Position numbers and translations under genes: made by a program | In this document: positions 16,019 through 22,241 of the stretch, in pieces | How the letters are laid out: the number at the start of each line of letters is the position of its first letter | How positions within the stretch are numbered: the stretch's first letter is position 1 | IMG/VR virus record: IMGVR_UViG_3300029787_000190 | Span: 1 to 33,217 of that record | Origin: a virus | Length of the DNA stretch: 33,217 nt | Strand: one strand, 5' to 3' | The notes under the pieces: generated by a model | What the model was told of the DNA's origin: nothing | What the model saw: the letters and a program-made list of their open reading frames with translations, nothing else | Database searches by the model: none

Positions 16019-17137
16019 ATGGACGATAAAGAATGGGACGAATTAAAACTCATTCAAGAAAAATTACATGAGGCATTAGATAAAGGTTATCCACCATTGG
16101 GTAAAGGTGGCACTACAAACCCTAAAGGTGCTAAAAAAATAGTTGAAGATGTTTTAGATATACCCAGAACTACTCTTAATAGAAAAATAGATAAGATTGA
16201 GAAACTTGCTCTTGATAGTTCACATTGGACTATTGAGTGGCATAGATACAAAGAAGTTAGACCTGAAATTGTAATAGAAGAATATAAAAAACCAATAATT
16301 AGAATACCAGCACAAAGAACTACATTTAGCGACCCTACAAAAGTTTTTGTAATACCTGATGCTCATATTTCCCCAGAGGAAGATTTATCTAGGTTTTATT
16401 GGATAGGTAAACAGATAGAAGAATACAACCCTGATTATCTTGTTTGTATTGGGGACTTTTGCAGTTTTGACAGTTGTAGTAGTTTTGATAAAAATTGGAC
16501 AGTTAAAGGGTCAAAAAAACCACCAATACTATCAGACATAAATGCAACGAAAGAAGGTTTAAAATTATTATATGAAGGTATGGGAAATGTGAACCCAATA
16601 AAGCATTACTGCTTAGGTAACCATGAGATGCGATTATACAAGTATGAAGATGAGCATAAGGAAGTTGTAGGTGCATTTTCACAGCAATATGAAACATTAT
16701 TTAGAAAAGATGGTTGGGGTATATCAGAATATGGAGAATTTCATTTTATTAAAGGAGTAGCTTTTGTTCATGTACCTCTTAATGAAATGGGAAGAGAGAT
16801 TGGGGGAAAAATGGCTGAGGCAAGTCAGGTCTCAAATGGTGCAACACATGACATAGTTTATGGACATAGCCATAGAGAAAGGTCATGGAGATCATCTAAA
16901 CTAGGAAGAGGAAACTATGTTAAAATTGTGAATGTAGGAACTTGTATGGATTATGGGCATTTAGAAAACTATGCTAAAAATAGTGCAAATGGTTGGAGTT
17001 ATGGAGTCAGCCAATTAATGTTAGCTGATGGTCATATACAAGGACATAATTTTATATCTATGATAGAACTAAAGGAGAAATATGACAAAGGACAAAATGA
17101 TAAAAAAGATAATGAAACGAATGAGTCAGAGGGCTGA
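16019..17137 (+). CDS. Calcineurin-like metallophosphoesterase with N-terminal extension
   Basis: 372 residues. The catalytic domain runs from about residue 108 to 345 and has all core metal ligands: D114-A-H116, G-D146, G-N201-H202-E203, H251 and G-H283-S-H285. Such enzymes use two metal ions to cleave phosphate esters; substrate cannot be read from sequence. The first 105 residues are a separate domain: a helical start, then EDVLDIPRTTLNRKIDKIEK, which has helix-turn-helix character. That could bind DNA, which would make this a DNA-directed phosphatase or nuclease. In phages, the gene is common near lysis modules. It overlaps the next gene by 56 bases. Confidence 0.85.
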   Translation: MDDKEWDELKLIQEKLHEALDKGYPPLGKGGTTNPKGAKKIVEDVLDIPRTTLNRKIDKIEKLALDSSHWTIEWHRYKEVRPEIVIEEYKKPIIRIPAQRTTFSDPTKVFVIPDAHISPEEDLSRFYWIGKQIEEYNPDYLVCIGDFCSFDSCSSFDKNWTVKGSKKPPILSDINATKEGLKLLYEGMGNVNPIKHYCLGNHEMRLYKYEDEHKEVVGAFSQQYETLFRKDGWGISEYGEFHFIKGVAFVHVPLNEMGREIGGKMAEASQVSNGATHDIVYGHSHRERSWRSSKLGRGNYVKIVNVGTCMDYGHLENYAKNSANGWSYGVSQLMLADGHIQGHNFISMIELKEKYDKGQNDKKDNETNESEG

Positions 17138-17309
17138 TGATGGTATAAAAAAATATGGTAGCACTATGGCTCATAGTAAAAAATCTTTTGTTGCTTGGGT
17201 TGATGATGCTCAGGAAGAATTATGGGACGCAATAGTGTATTTAGAAAAATTAAAATCATTACAAAATGAATTAGAAGAAGAGGTAAAACATGAATTTAGA
17301 ATTGATTAA
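17082..17309 (+). CDS. Small MazG-like or unassigned protein
   Basis: 75 residues. A strong AGGAGAAAT ribosome site precedes ATG 17082 and decides this start over M12. The sequence RADDGIKKYGSTM leads to FVAWVDDAQEELWDAIVYLE, in which the EEL-DA-YLE helix resembles one half of the helical core of MazG-type nucleotide pyrophosphohydrolases (all-alpha NTP-PPase family). The full two-helix acidic metal site is not visible, so activity is doubtful; a truncated or half-size relative is possible. It overlaps phosphoesterase (56 bases) and lysozyme (20 bases). Confidence 0.55.
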   Translation: MTKDKMIKKIMKRMSQRADDGIKKYGSTMAHSKKSFVAWVDDAQEELWDAIVYLEKLKSLQNELEEEVKHEFRID

Positions 17310-17721
17310 AGAAGAAATAAAAGAAGAAGAAGGTTACAGAAATAAAATTTATAAAGATACTTTAGGATTTGCTACTATAGGTTATGGACATTTAGTAAAA
17401 CCTACAGATAGTTTTAAAGAAGGAATTATTTATGACTCAAAAGAACTTACACGAATTTTTGAGTATGACTTTCAAATAGCATATCAGGACGCATTATCTT
17501 TAACTAAAGACTTAGATATAAATGAAAAAGCTGTAGAAATATTAATACATATGTGCTTTCAACTTGGAAAACCAAAGGTTATGAAGTTCCAGCGAATGTT
17601 TGATAATTTGCGTAAAAAGGATTATGTTAATGCTGGATTTGAAATGGAAGATAGTAGATGGGCAAAACAGACACCAAACAGAGCCATGAGACTCAGCGAG
17701 AAGATGAAAGAATTGACCTGA
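17290..17721 (+). CDS. Endolysin, T4-type lysozyme (glycoside hydrolase 24)
   Basis: 143 residues. The catalytic triad is plain at the N-terminus: E14 in EEEGYRNKIY, D23 in KDTLGF and T29 in TIGYGH, at the spacing of T4 lysozyme (E11, D20, T26). It also has the late helix NRAMRL.EKMKEL. The enzyme cleaves the MurNAc-GlcNAc bond of peptidoglycan in the periplasm at lysis. There is no signal peptide or anchor, so it needs the holin (17858-18274). Length is slightly shorter than T4 gpe. It overlaps the preceding gene by 20 bases. Confidence 0.9.
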   Translation: MNLELIKEEIKEEEGYRNKIYKDTLGFATIGYGHLVKPTDSFKEGIIYDSKELTRIFEYDFQIAYQDALSLTKDLDINEKAVEILIHMCFQLGKPKVMKFQRMFDNLRKKDYVNAGFEMEDSRWAKQTPNRAMRLSEKMKELT

Positions 17722-17858
17722 GGAAATGCAGAAAAAGAATTACTACCTATGAGGAAAAGCAATTCATATTGGAAACAAGAAAAAAATATCAACATGAGGA
17801 TTTAAGTGCAAAAATGAAAAGAATAAGTGATAAATTAAAAGAAGATGGGAGATTATAA
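17658..17858 (+). CDS. Small lysis-cassette protein, unknown function
   Basis: 66 residues as written from ATG 17658, overlapping the lysozyme by 64 bases. The overlapping N-terminal part is probably not all real; the plausible conserved core is RITTYEEKQFILETRKKYQH followed by MKRISDKLKEDGRL, helical and charged. Its stop forms TAATGG with the holin start, so translation probably feeds the holin. The exact start is uncertain. Confidence 0.5.
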   Translation: MGKTDTKQSHETQREDERIDLRKCRKRITTYEEKQFILETRKKYQHEDLSAKMKRISDKLKEDGRL

Positions 17859-18274
17859 TGGTACTAGGTAAAATATTTGGTGGAGATACGTTAAAAACTG
17901 TTGGAACAGTTATAGATGATTTGCATTTTTCAGGTGAGGAAAAAGAAAAACTTAAACTACAAATGCAAGAGATAGATGCAAAGTTAAAAGAAAAACAAAT
18001 GTCTATAAACTTGGCTGATGCTCAATCAACTGCTGGTGGCATAAGTGGTTTTTTACAAAGATCATGGCGCCCATTGATAGGATTTTCCTGCGCTTTAGCA
18101 ATTTTTTGGGAGTTTGTATTAAGTAAATTTATTTTATTTATTTGTGGTCTATTTCAATACGAAGTGCTAAATATTCCTCAGCTTGACATGGGGACGTTAA
18201 TGCCTCTTGTTATGTCTTTATTAGGAATGGGTGCTTTGCGCACATTTGAAAAAACAAAAGGAGTTGCGAAATGA
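17858..18274 (+). CDS. Holin, three-transmembrane family (PF11351-like)
   Basis: 138 residues. The first 65 residues are a charged helical region (EEKEKLKLQMQEIDAKLKEK), followed by the signature RSWRPLIGFSCALAI (about 70-84) and then hydrophobic segments (IFWEFVLSKFILFICGLF, TLMPLVMSLLGMGALRTFE). RSWRPL and the later LGMGALRTFEK are the hallmark of the holin family widely found near phage lysozymes. It would form the membrane lesions that release the lysozyme. Its ATG overlaps the previous stop, and its end overlaps the next small gene by four bases. Confidence 0.85.
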   Translation: MVLGKIFGGDTLKTVGTVIDDLHFSGEEKEKLKLQMQEIDAKLKEKQMSINLADAQSTAGGISGFLQRSWRPLIGFSCALAIFWEFVLSKFILFICGLFQYEVLNIPQLDMGTLMPLVMSLLGMGALRTFEKTKGVAK

Positions 18275-18384
18275 AACAACGTATAGAAAAATGGTGGGAC
18301 TCATTTTTAAGTTTAAAATGGTGGGTTCAGGCAATCATTATTGTTTTAATAACAATAGCTGTTCATAACTATATTTTACATTAG
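18271..18384 (+). CDS. 37-residue single-helix membrane protein
   Basis: ATG 18271 overlaps the holin stop (ATGA), TAG ends 18384. MKQRIEKWWDSFLSLKWW is amphipathic and tryptophan-rich, and residues ~19-31 (VQAIIIVLITIAV) form one membrane helix. Coupling to the holin suggests a role in lysis, such as an antiholin, pinholin or holin regulator; that is inference from position and topology. Confidence 0.6.
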   Translation: MKQRIEKWWDSFLSLKWWVQAIIIVLITIAVHNYILH

Positions 18385-18393
18385 GGGGTAATT

Positions 18394-18480
18394 ATGCCTT
18401 ATCATTATGGAAAAGGTTCTCATTCAAAAGGAATGAAGAAAAAGGGTAAGAAGAATAAAAAGAAAAAGAAAAAGAAATAA
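18394..18480 (+). CDS. Lysine-rich micro-ORF, 28 residues (YHY motif)
   Basis: ATG 18394 with a GGGGG-A-A ribosome-like site 5-9 bases upstream. It starts MPYHYGKGSHSKGM and is half lysine (14 of 28). Its stop overlaps the next start (TAATG). Small YHY-containing basic peptides like this are common in marine phages. A DNA- or RNA-binding role is plausible given charge; none is known. Confidence 0.55.
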   Translation: MPYHYGKGSHSKGMKKKGKKNKKKKKKK

Positions 18481-18581
18481 TGGCTAAGAAAAAGAAAAAG
18501 AAAAAAGCGCCCAAAGGTTATCACTATATGCCTAATGGGCGCTTAATGAAAAATTCAGCACATAAGAATAGAAAAAAATAA
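18480..18581 (+). CDS. Lysine-rich micro-ORF, 33 residues (second YHY motif)
   Basis: ATG 18480 in TAATG with the gene before. The product starts MAK then six further lysines, APKGYHYMPNGRLM and ends NRKK. It shares the YHY tripeptide and basic character with its neighbour. I recall this AP.G.HYMPNG.LM.. type from other marine phage genomes. Unassigned. Confidence 0.6.
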   Translation: MAKKKKKKKAPKGYHYMPNGRLMKNSAHKNRKK

Positions 18582-18692
18582 ATGAGTGGTATAACTACAA
18601 CTTCTACTCTTGCAGTTATGATTGATAAAAGACCTATGCGTAAGAGACGAAAAAGTGCAAAAAAAAGAAGAAAAAAGAAAAAAAGAAAATAA
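18582..18692 (+). CDS. Third basic micro-ORF, 36 residues
   Basis: ATG 18582 lies one base after the previous stop. MSGITTTSTLAVMIDKRPMR is followed by a run of K and R to the end. It continues the tandem set of micro-ORFs with the same spacing rule. It overlaps in another frame the first 71 bases of the next predicted gene, whose start there is a weak TTG, so in this stretch the basic micro-ORF is the better reading. Confidence 0.45.
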   Translation: MSGITTTSTLAVMIDKRPMRKRRKSAKKRRKKKKRK

Positions 18693-18939
18693 AATAGTTG
18701 TAGATAACAAAAGCTATTATTTACACAAAATTACTTGGTTTGATATTATTGGAGATAGCACGATAGGAAGTATAGAAGAATTTACTAAAATGAAACCAGC
18801 CGAGATTATTACCTACGCATTTATATTTAAGAAAGATAAGAACAATTTATATACTTTTGCTAGTTATAGTCTTGATGGTGGATATGGTGATAGAAATGTT
18901 ATACCTCTAGGGGTGGTGAAGGATTATTGTCAGCTTTAA
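18622..18939 (+). CDS. Conserved hypothetical phage protein, start uncertain
   Basis: 105 residues from TTG 18622; GTG 18655 is an alternative, and the folded part begins about residue 24. Core: SYYLHKITWFDIIGDSTIGS, then EEFTKMKPAEIITYAFIFKK and a C-terminal DRNVIPLGVVKDYCQL. I recognise this ITW.DI.GDS.I...EF..MKP pattern from small marine phage proteins; function unknown. The first ~25 residues are almost only K, E and R and overlap the micro-ORF in another frame. The 3' end overlaps the convergent nuclease gene by 41 bases. Confidence 0.6.
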   Translation: MIKDLCVRDEKVQKKEEKRKKENKIVVDNKSYYLHKITWFDIIGDSTIGSIEEFTKMKPAEIITYAFIFKKDKNNLYTFASYSLDGGYGDRNVIPLGVVKDYCQL

Positions 18940-19294
18940 TCTTAGCATCTGGGAACAAAGCTAGAACACCCTCTAAAACGTCCATATTTGCCTCTACAGA
19001 CCCTTTTATGATGAAATGTGGTGTATGAAAGACTTTTGACACTTTTAACCAATTTTGCTGTGTTTCTGATAGCTTTCCTTTTTCAGCTTTGATCTCAAGA
19101 TAAACCATACGACCCTCAGGAAACTCAAGTATTAAGTCAGGAACACCAGACTTTAGACCCATTTTTACTAATTTGTTAAGAAACCAGACTTTTCTTTGAC
19201 CTTCATTGGGTACAGAGAATATCCTAAACCTATATTCTGATTGTTTAGATTTAAACCAATCCACTACCTCTATTTGTATATCTGACTCTTTCAC
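18899..19294 (-). CDS. VRR-NUC domain nuclease (only - strand gene)
   Basis: 131 residues from GTG (19294-19292). Signature residues are clear: E7/Q8 (MKESDIQIEVV), FRIFSVPNEGQR, then GLKSGVPDLILEFPEG and VYLEIKAEKGKLSETQQNWL. The PDL...E.K (D-X-E-X-K core) is the PD-(D/E)XK-like nuclease site of VRR-NUC enzymes, usually Holliday-junction or flap processing. A stand-alone phage version could trim recombination or packaging intermediates. Transcription runs toward the late genes from a control region it shares with the rightward early operon, so it may be separately controlled. Confidence 0.85.
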   Translation of the reverse strand: MKESDIQIEVVDWFKSKQSEYRFRIFSVPNEGQRKVWFLNKLVKMGLKSGVPDLILEFPEGRMVYLEIKAEKGKLSETQQNWLKVSKVFHTPHFIIKGSVEANMDVLEGVLALFPDAKIKADNNPSPPLEV

Positions 19295-19300
19295 ATACTA

Positions 19301-19328
19301 AATATAGCAAAAGGGTGGTGTTTCTTAA
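19301..19328 (-). promoter_or_regulatory. Candidate leftward promoter for the VRR-NUC gene
   Basis: On the - strand, TTAAGA (19328-19323) and TATATT (19306-19301) are separated by 16 bases. The -10 is only six bases before the GTG start, so a transcript would begin at or next to the start codon (leaderless). No Shine-Dalgarno sequence is seen before the GTG, which agrees. One arm of an inverted repeat (AGGGTGGT, 19312-19319) lies in the spacer and would suit an operator. The match is moderate in very AT-rich DNA. Confidence 0.35.
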
Positions 19329-19458
19329 AGTATTTTAATTGGAGAAAAAAATGCAAAAAAATTAACAACCACCCTATCGGAAGGAATATTTATGAAAAAT
19401 ATTACTCTCAACAAATAGAACAAATAGCGAAAATATGCAAATAAATAAATAAATGTTA

Positions 19459-19474
19459 ATAAATGTTCATTTAT
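19459..19474. repeat. Perfect 16-base palindrome, candidate operator
   Basis: ATAAATG and CATTTAT are exact reverse complements separated by TT. The palindrome contains the second of the AAATGTT repeats (19461) and lies just upstream of the rightward promoter-like boxes at 19478-19505. A dimeric regulator could bind here; no regulator gene is recognised in the window, so a host factor is possible. The AT content makes chance occurrence plausible. Confidence 0.45.
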
Positions 19475-19531
19475 GTATTGAAAATGTTAATAATATAACT
19501 ATATGTATATATATAAACAATGGAGAAAAAA

Positions 19532-19774
19532 ATGAACTTAGAAAAACTTAGTAATGCTTTTGCTGAAAATTATAAAATAATTCATAAAGTAAAAGATCAA
19601 ATTAATTCTTTTTTAGATAAGCACAATTATAAAGATGGAAGTGACGCAGAATATTTTTTGCATCTTTTTGCTCAATTTGAAGAAGAAGTTTGTAATATTA
19701 TCAAAGAGTCTAATCCTAATTTTGATAAAGATAAATTTCAAAATAGAATTATTGATAAAACATTTAGAGGTTAA
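19532..19774 (+). CDS. First early gene, hypothetical helical protein
   Basis: 80 residues from ATG 19532. The upstream in-frame ATG at 19520 lies inside the ribosome site (GGAGAAAAAA), so the later start is chosen. MNLEKLSNAFAENYKIIHKV and later DAEYFLHLFAQFEEEVCNII are helical and acidic. No family recognised. It is the promoter-proximal gene of the rightward early operon, which often carries small host-takeover proteins; that role is only inferred. Confidence 0.6.
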   Translation: MNLEKLSNAFAENYKIIHKVKDQINSFLDKHNYKDGSDAEYFLHLFAQFEEEVCNIIKESNPNFDKDKFQNRIIDKTFRG

Positions 19775-19786
19775 GGAGAAAAAAAT

Positions 19787-20128
19787 ATGAATAAAAAATA
19801 TAAACAAATTATAACTTATAGTGGGTTAGCATCTGATGGTTATAATTTTTGTCAATCTGATACTTATAGTTCTGACACAAAAACTTACAGAAACAAACAA
19901 GCTAGATTTATAAGAAAAAAATTTGATGAATACAAAAAAATTTTTGGTTGCATCAGATTACAAGAGGATAACAGAAATAATTTATCAGGTATTATTAGTG
20001 ATATTATTGTTGTTACTTACAAAGATAATGATGAAGTAAAAATTGATAATTGGATTAATCCTAATTTCAAAATGTTAGTTAGTGAGAGGGGTTGGGTCGT
20101 AAAACCAATAGAAAAAAAATATGCCTAG
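19787..20128 (+). CDS. Hypothetical early protein
   Basis: 113 residues, preceded by AAGGAGAAAAAAAT. Mixed alpha/beta, with SGLASDGYNFCQSDTYSS, KQARFIRKKFDEYKKIFG, then strands GIISDIIVVTYKDNDEVKID and the tail ERGWVVKPIEKKYA. Basic overall. The last eight bases overlap the tiny membrane ORF that follows. No family recognised. Confidence 0.6.
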   Translation: MNKKYKQIITYSGLASDGYNFCQSDTYSSDTKTYRNKQARFIRKKFDEYKKIFGCIRLQEDNRNNLSGIISDIIVVTYKDNDEVKIDNWINPNFKMLVSERGWVVKPIEKKYA

Positions 20129-20192
20129 TTGGTTATTTATTTTAATATTATTTATTAATGCGATACTATTTTTAGTACCACATTGGTTATAG
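20121..20192 (+). CDS. 23-residue hydrophobic transmembrane peptide
   Basis: ATG 20121 to TAG 20190-20192. MPSWLFILILFINAILFLVP followed by HWL is one membrane helix with almost nothing else. It overlaps the gene before by eight bases and sits eight bases before the next start, filling the gap exactly. Short hydrophobic peptides of this type recur in marine phages. A membrane-disturbing or superinfection role is possible; no ribosome site is obvious, so coupling to the upstream gene would be needed. Confidence 0.45.
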   Translation: MPSWLFILILFINAILFLVPHWL

Positions 20193-20200
20193 GAGAAAAA

Positions 20201-20509
20201 ATGTATAAATTAATTGATTGTGGGACTTACCCATTTTTTATAAAAAAATCTAATAAGTATTATCATTGTGTTGCTCATTATGACGGAGAACACAAAAAAT
20301 ATAAAATACAAAATAGTTATGCTAAAAATCTTAATGAGAGAACTAAGTATAGTTATTTAAAAGATCATCTAGCTAACTTTGATAAAGCTAATGACCAATG
20401 GAGTACAACTTTTAAAAAGTTATCTAAGCATTGGAAAAAACTAAATAAAACTTCTTATATGAAAGAGGTTTTAGAACAACTTAAAAACATGGAGAAAAAA
20501 AATGTTTGA
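20201..20509 (+). CDS. Hypothetical early protein
   Basis: 102 residues from ATG 20201, chosen because AGGAGAAAAA directly precedes it (an in-frame TTG at 20183 is poorer). MYKLIDCGTYPFFIKKSNKY and YHCVAHYDGEHKKYKI suggest beta strands, then a basic helical half (KDHLANFDKANDQWSTTFKK). No family recognised. The end overlaps the next gene by eight bases, which carries the next GGAGAAAAAA site within this gene. Confidence 0.55.
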   Translation: MYKLIDCGTYPFFIKKSNKYYHCVAHYDGEHKKYKIQNSYAKNLNERTKYSYLKDHLANFDKANDQWSTTFKKLSKHWKKLNKTSYMKEVLEQLKNMEKKNV

Positions 20510-20762
20510 AATAAATTTATCAGCAACACAAAATCAAGACATTGATGATTTAACAAAGCCTTTAAAATTTAATTCTGAAAAAGAATTGTTAGAAATTATA
20601 GACAAATCTTTTGATAGATTTTCTTTTAGAGGAGATGGTCAATGGCAAAGTATTGGAAATGATGACAGAAAAAAAATGAAGTTATCAAAAAAAGCAGTTC
20701 AAGATTATTATGAATATCGTAGAATTGCTTTAGCTTTAAAACAATTAATAAAAACTAAATAG
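20502..20762 (+). CDS. Hypothetical early protein
   Basis: 86 residues after GGAGAAAAAAA. It starts MFEINLSATQNQDIDDLTKP, has SEKELLEIIDKSFDRFSFRG in the middle, and ends in a helix with YYEYRRIALALKQLI. Charged, no cysteine, no membrane segment. It is coupled to the gene before it by overlap and followed ten bases later by the next early gene. Function not recognised. Confidence 0.55.
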   Translation: MFEINLSATQNQDIDDLTKPLKFNSEKELLEIIDKSFDRFSFRGDGQWQSIGNDDRKKMKLSKKAVQDYYEYRRIALALKQLIKTK

Positions 20763-20772
20763 GAGAAAAAAA

Positions 20773-21312
20773 ATGCAACCATTCGTTAAAGCAAATAGTT
20801 CAAACTTTAATGATATTCCTGTTAAGGAAAGAATAAAGTTAATTCAAAAACAAAGTGAGACTTTAGGTAAACAACATAGATTAACTTGGAAACAAGCAAA
20901 AGGAACTCTTGAATATATTATGAGAGGAGACCGATATATAAATGATACCTATGAAGTTCAACATCAACCAGCAAAAAAAGTTACTGATGTTTGGTCAGAT
21001 GGTTTTAAAGGTAGAATAGATTATCTCTCTATAAAGAGGAGAGATAAAAAACAATGTAGGAATTGGTCTGATTTTCAGGAAATAAAAAACTTACTTTGTC
21101 CTGATGGAGATAAAAGATATGCAGTAGAAATTTATCCACCTGAAAGTAGATTAGTTAATACTGCAAATCAATATCATATCTGGGTTTTACCTTTAGGTTT
21201 TGACATTGGTTTTGGATTTCCAACAAGAGCAGTTTACGAAAATAACGGCTATTCTACAACTGAAGTAAATGGAGTTAAATTTACTACAGGTCAAGGAGAA
21301 GTAAATGGTTAA
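20773..21312 (+). CDS. Conserved phage protein of unknown function (DUF7694-like)
   Basis: 179 residues after GGAGAAAAAAA. The first half is helical and basic (IKLIQKQSETLGKQHRLTWK). The second half has the conserved block CRNWSDFQEIKNLLCPDGDK, AVEIYPPESRLVNTANQYHI and WVLPLGFDIGFGF. The NW.....IKN.L......AVE.YP.ESRLV.TANQ.H.WV pattern is widespread in phage genomes but has no assigned activity. The C-terminus runs VKFTTGQGEVNG. The mid-size for the early operon and its conservation suggest a core role rather than a host-specific one. Confidence 0.65.
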   Translation: MQPFVKANSSNFNDIPVKERIKLIQKQSETLGKQHRLTWKQAKGTLEYIMRGDRYINDTYEVQHQPAKKVTDVWSDGFKGRIDYLSIKRRDKKQCRNWSDFQEIKNLLCPDGDKRYAVEIYPPESRLVNTANQYHIWVLPLGFDIGFGFPTRAVYENNGYSTTEVNGVKFTTGQGEVNG

Positions 21313-21359
21313 AAAATGTATTTTAACTGTTGAATTTTTAACAAATATCACCATATATA
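21308..21359 (+). promoter_or_regulatory. Inverted repeat and promoter-like boxes in a 64-base gap
   Basis: GTTAAAA (21308-21314) and TTTTAAC (21321-21327) form a seven-base stem with a six-base loop, at the end of the upstream gene. TTGAAT (21330-21335) and TATATA (21354-21359) follow with an 18-base spacer. The TATATATATA run resembles the one before the first early gene. This may be a weak internal early promoter; the AT bias makes a chance match likely. Confidence 0.25.
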
Positions 21360-21376
21360 TATAGAAGGATTACATT

Positions 21377-21532
21377 ATGGAAAATAGAGAACAGACTATT
21401 ATGGAGATGATTAATCAAATCAAATCCATGAACCAAGACCAATTAAAAAAATTGGTTGCAGAACTAAGGGAAGAAAAAGATGCTTACCTTCCTAAAATGG
21501 CTGATGCCATAGAGAAAGAATTAATTAAGTGA
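21377..21532 (+). CDS. Hypothetical 51-residue helical protein
   Basis: ATG 21377 after GAAGGAT; TGA at 21530-21532. MENREQTIMEMINQIKSMNQ followed by KKLVAELREEKDAYLPKM and a short acidic end: all helix, probably a coiled-coil dimer. The next gene's GTG overlaps its stop (GTGA), so the pair is translationally coupled. Function unknown. Confidence 0.55.
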   Translation: MENREQTIMEMINQIKSMNQDQLKKLVAELREEKDAYLPKMADAIEKELIK

Positions 21533-21897
21533 TTTCTCAAAAAGAATTAGATCATATCAAAAAACTTGCTCTTGATTATAGGGCAAGTAAAATTTTTACA
21601 TCTTGGGATTGTTATGACCCTAACCCTAATAATTGGGCATTAAATATTAAATGTATTTTTTTACCTATAGGCTTAGGTGCTGAAATAAAAAAAGAACATA
21701 CTTTTTTTTATATGCCTAGAGGTGGCAAACATGAATTACCAAGACCAACAATAAATGGGTTTCCTTGTTTTGACCAAGTACATTGTTTTAACAAGGAGAA
21801 AGAAGATAAGTTAAGAGAAATACTTGTTTTCTTAGATAGTAAAGATCAAGAAAATCTTGATAAAATAACTTTAATGGAAGGAGAAAAGAATGACTAA
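21529..21897 (+). CDS. Hypothetical early protein, GTG start
   Basis: 122 residues from GTG 21529, in a GTGA overlap with the preceding stop. MISQKELDHIKKLALDYRAS, then WDCYDPNPNNWALNIKCIFL and HELPRPTINGFPCFDQVHCF. The four cysteines (in DCYD, IKCIF, FPCFD, VHCF) and the histidine could bind a metal, but the spacing matches no finger type known to me. The C-terminal region is helical and acidic and carries the next gene's ribosome site. Unassigned. Confidence 0.55.
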   Translation: MISQKELDHIKKLALDYRASKIFTSWDCYDPNPNNWALNIKCIFLPIGLGAEIKKEHTFFYMPRGGKHELPRPTINGFPCFDQVHCFNKEKEDKLREILVFLDSKDQENLDKITLMEGEKND

Positions 21898-22024
21898 TTT
21901 AGATAGAGCAGTAAAACTTATTAAGGAGTATGATGCGCTATTAGAAAAATCAATTAAAATGAATAACGAACTTTTAAAAATTTTAAGAGAATTAAATGGA
22001 GAAAAAAATGAGCAAGATGAGTAA
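21890..22024 (+). CDS. 44-residue helical micro-gene
   Basis: ATG 21890 after AAGGAGAAAAG, overlapping the previous gene by eight bases; TAA at 22022-22024. MTNLDRAVKLIKEYDALLEK leads into SIKMNNELLKILRELNGEKN: one continuous amphipathic helix, probably a coiled coil. It overlaps the next start by 17 bases. Function unknown. Confidence 0.5.
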   Translation: MTNLDRAVKLIKEYDALLEKSIKMNNELLKILRELNGEKNEQDE

Positions 22025-22241
22025 TGCTAACTTAGTTGAAAACGAAACACTACAAGAAAATTATCTTGATAGTAAAATACACCATATGGTTACAGAAAAA
22101 TATTATAACCATAAAAGCATGGAGTCATTACAAAAAGAAATAAGTAATGAACTTGAGGCTGAAGGTATATTTATTGATGGACAGGTAGAAAACCAGATAG
22201 GAAATCTTATTATGGAATATTCTGACCATGTTGAGAAATGA
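22008..22241 (+). CDS. Hypothetical early protein
   Basis: 77 residues from ATG 22008, chosen over the in-frame ATG at 21996 because GGAGAAAAAA ends just before it. MSKMSNANLVENETLQENYL, SKIHHMVTEKYYNHKSMESL and EISNELEAEGIFIDGQVENQ: helical, acidic, no cysteine. The end overlaps the next gene by four bases (ATGA). No family recognised. Confidence 0.5.
   Translation: MSKMSNANLVENETLQENYLDSKIHHMVTEKYYNHKSMESLQKEISNELEAEGIFIDGQVENQIGNLIMEYSDHVEK

Larger units (their letters stand above)
19295..19531. promoter_or_regulatory. Divergent early control region with repeats and micro-ORFs
   Basis: This is the longest gene-free stretch (237 bases) and the only divergent junction. It holds an inverted repeat (AGGGTGGT 19312-19319 with ACCACCCT 19368-19375), a 16-base perfect palindrome (ATAAATG-TT-CATTTAT, 19459-19474), and AAATGTT repeats beginning 19451, 19461 and 19482, spaced about one and two helical turns. 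Two micro-ORFs have ribosome sites: MQKN (19351-19365, after GGAGAAAAAA) and MKNITLNK (19392-19418, after GAAGGAA). Rightward promoter-like boxes TTGAAA (19478-19483) and TATATG (19500-19505) precede the early genes. It could be an operator cluster, an origin with iterons, or both. Confidence 0.6.

Noticed and set aside
19520-19531. Upstream ATG of the first early gene (same case at 21996 and the TTG at 23431)
   Set aside because: The codon is part of the ribosome site GGAGAAAAAA; the in-frame ATG immediately after it is the better start.
21305-21364. 19-residue ORF after the DUF7694-like gene
   Set aside because: It has no ribosome site, and the reading covers an inverted repeat and AT run better explained as regulatory DNA.
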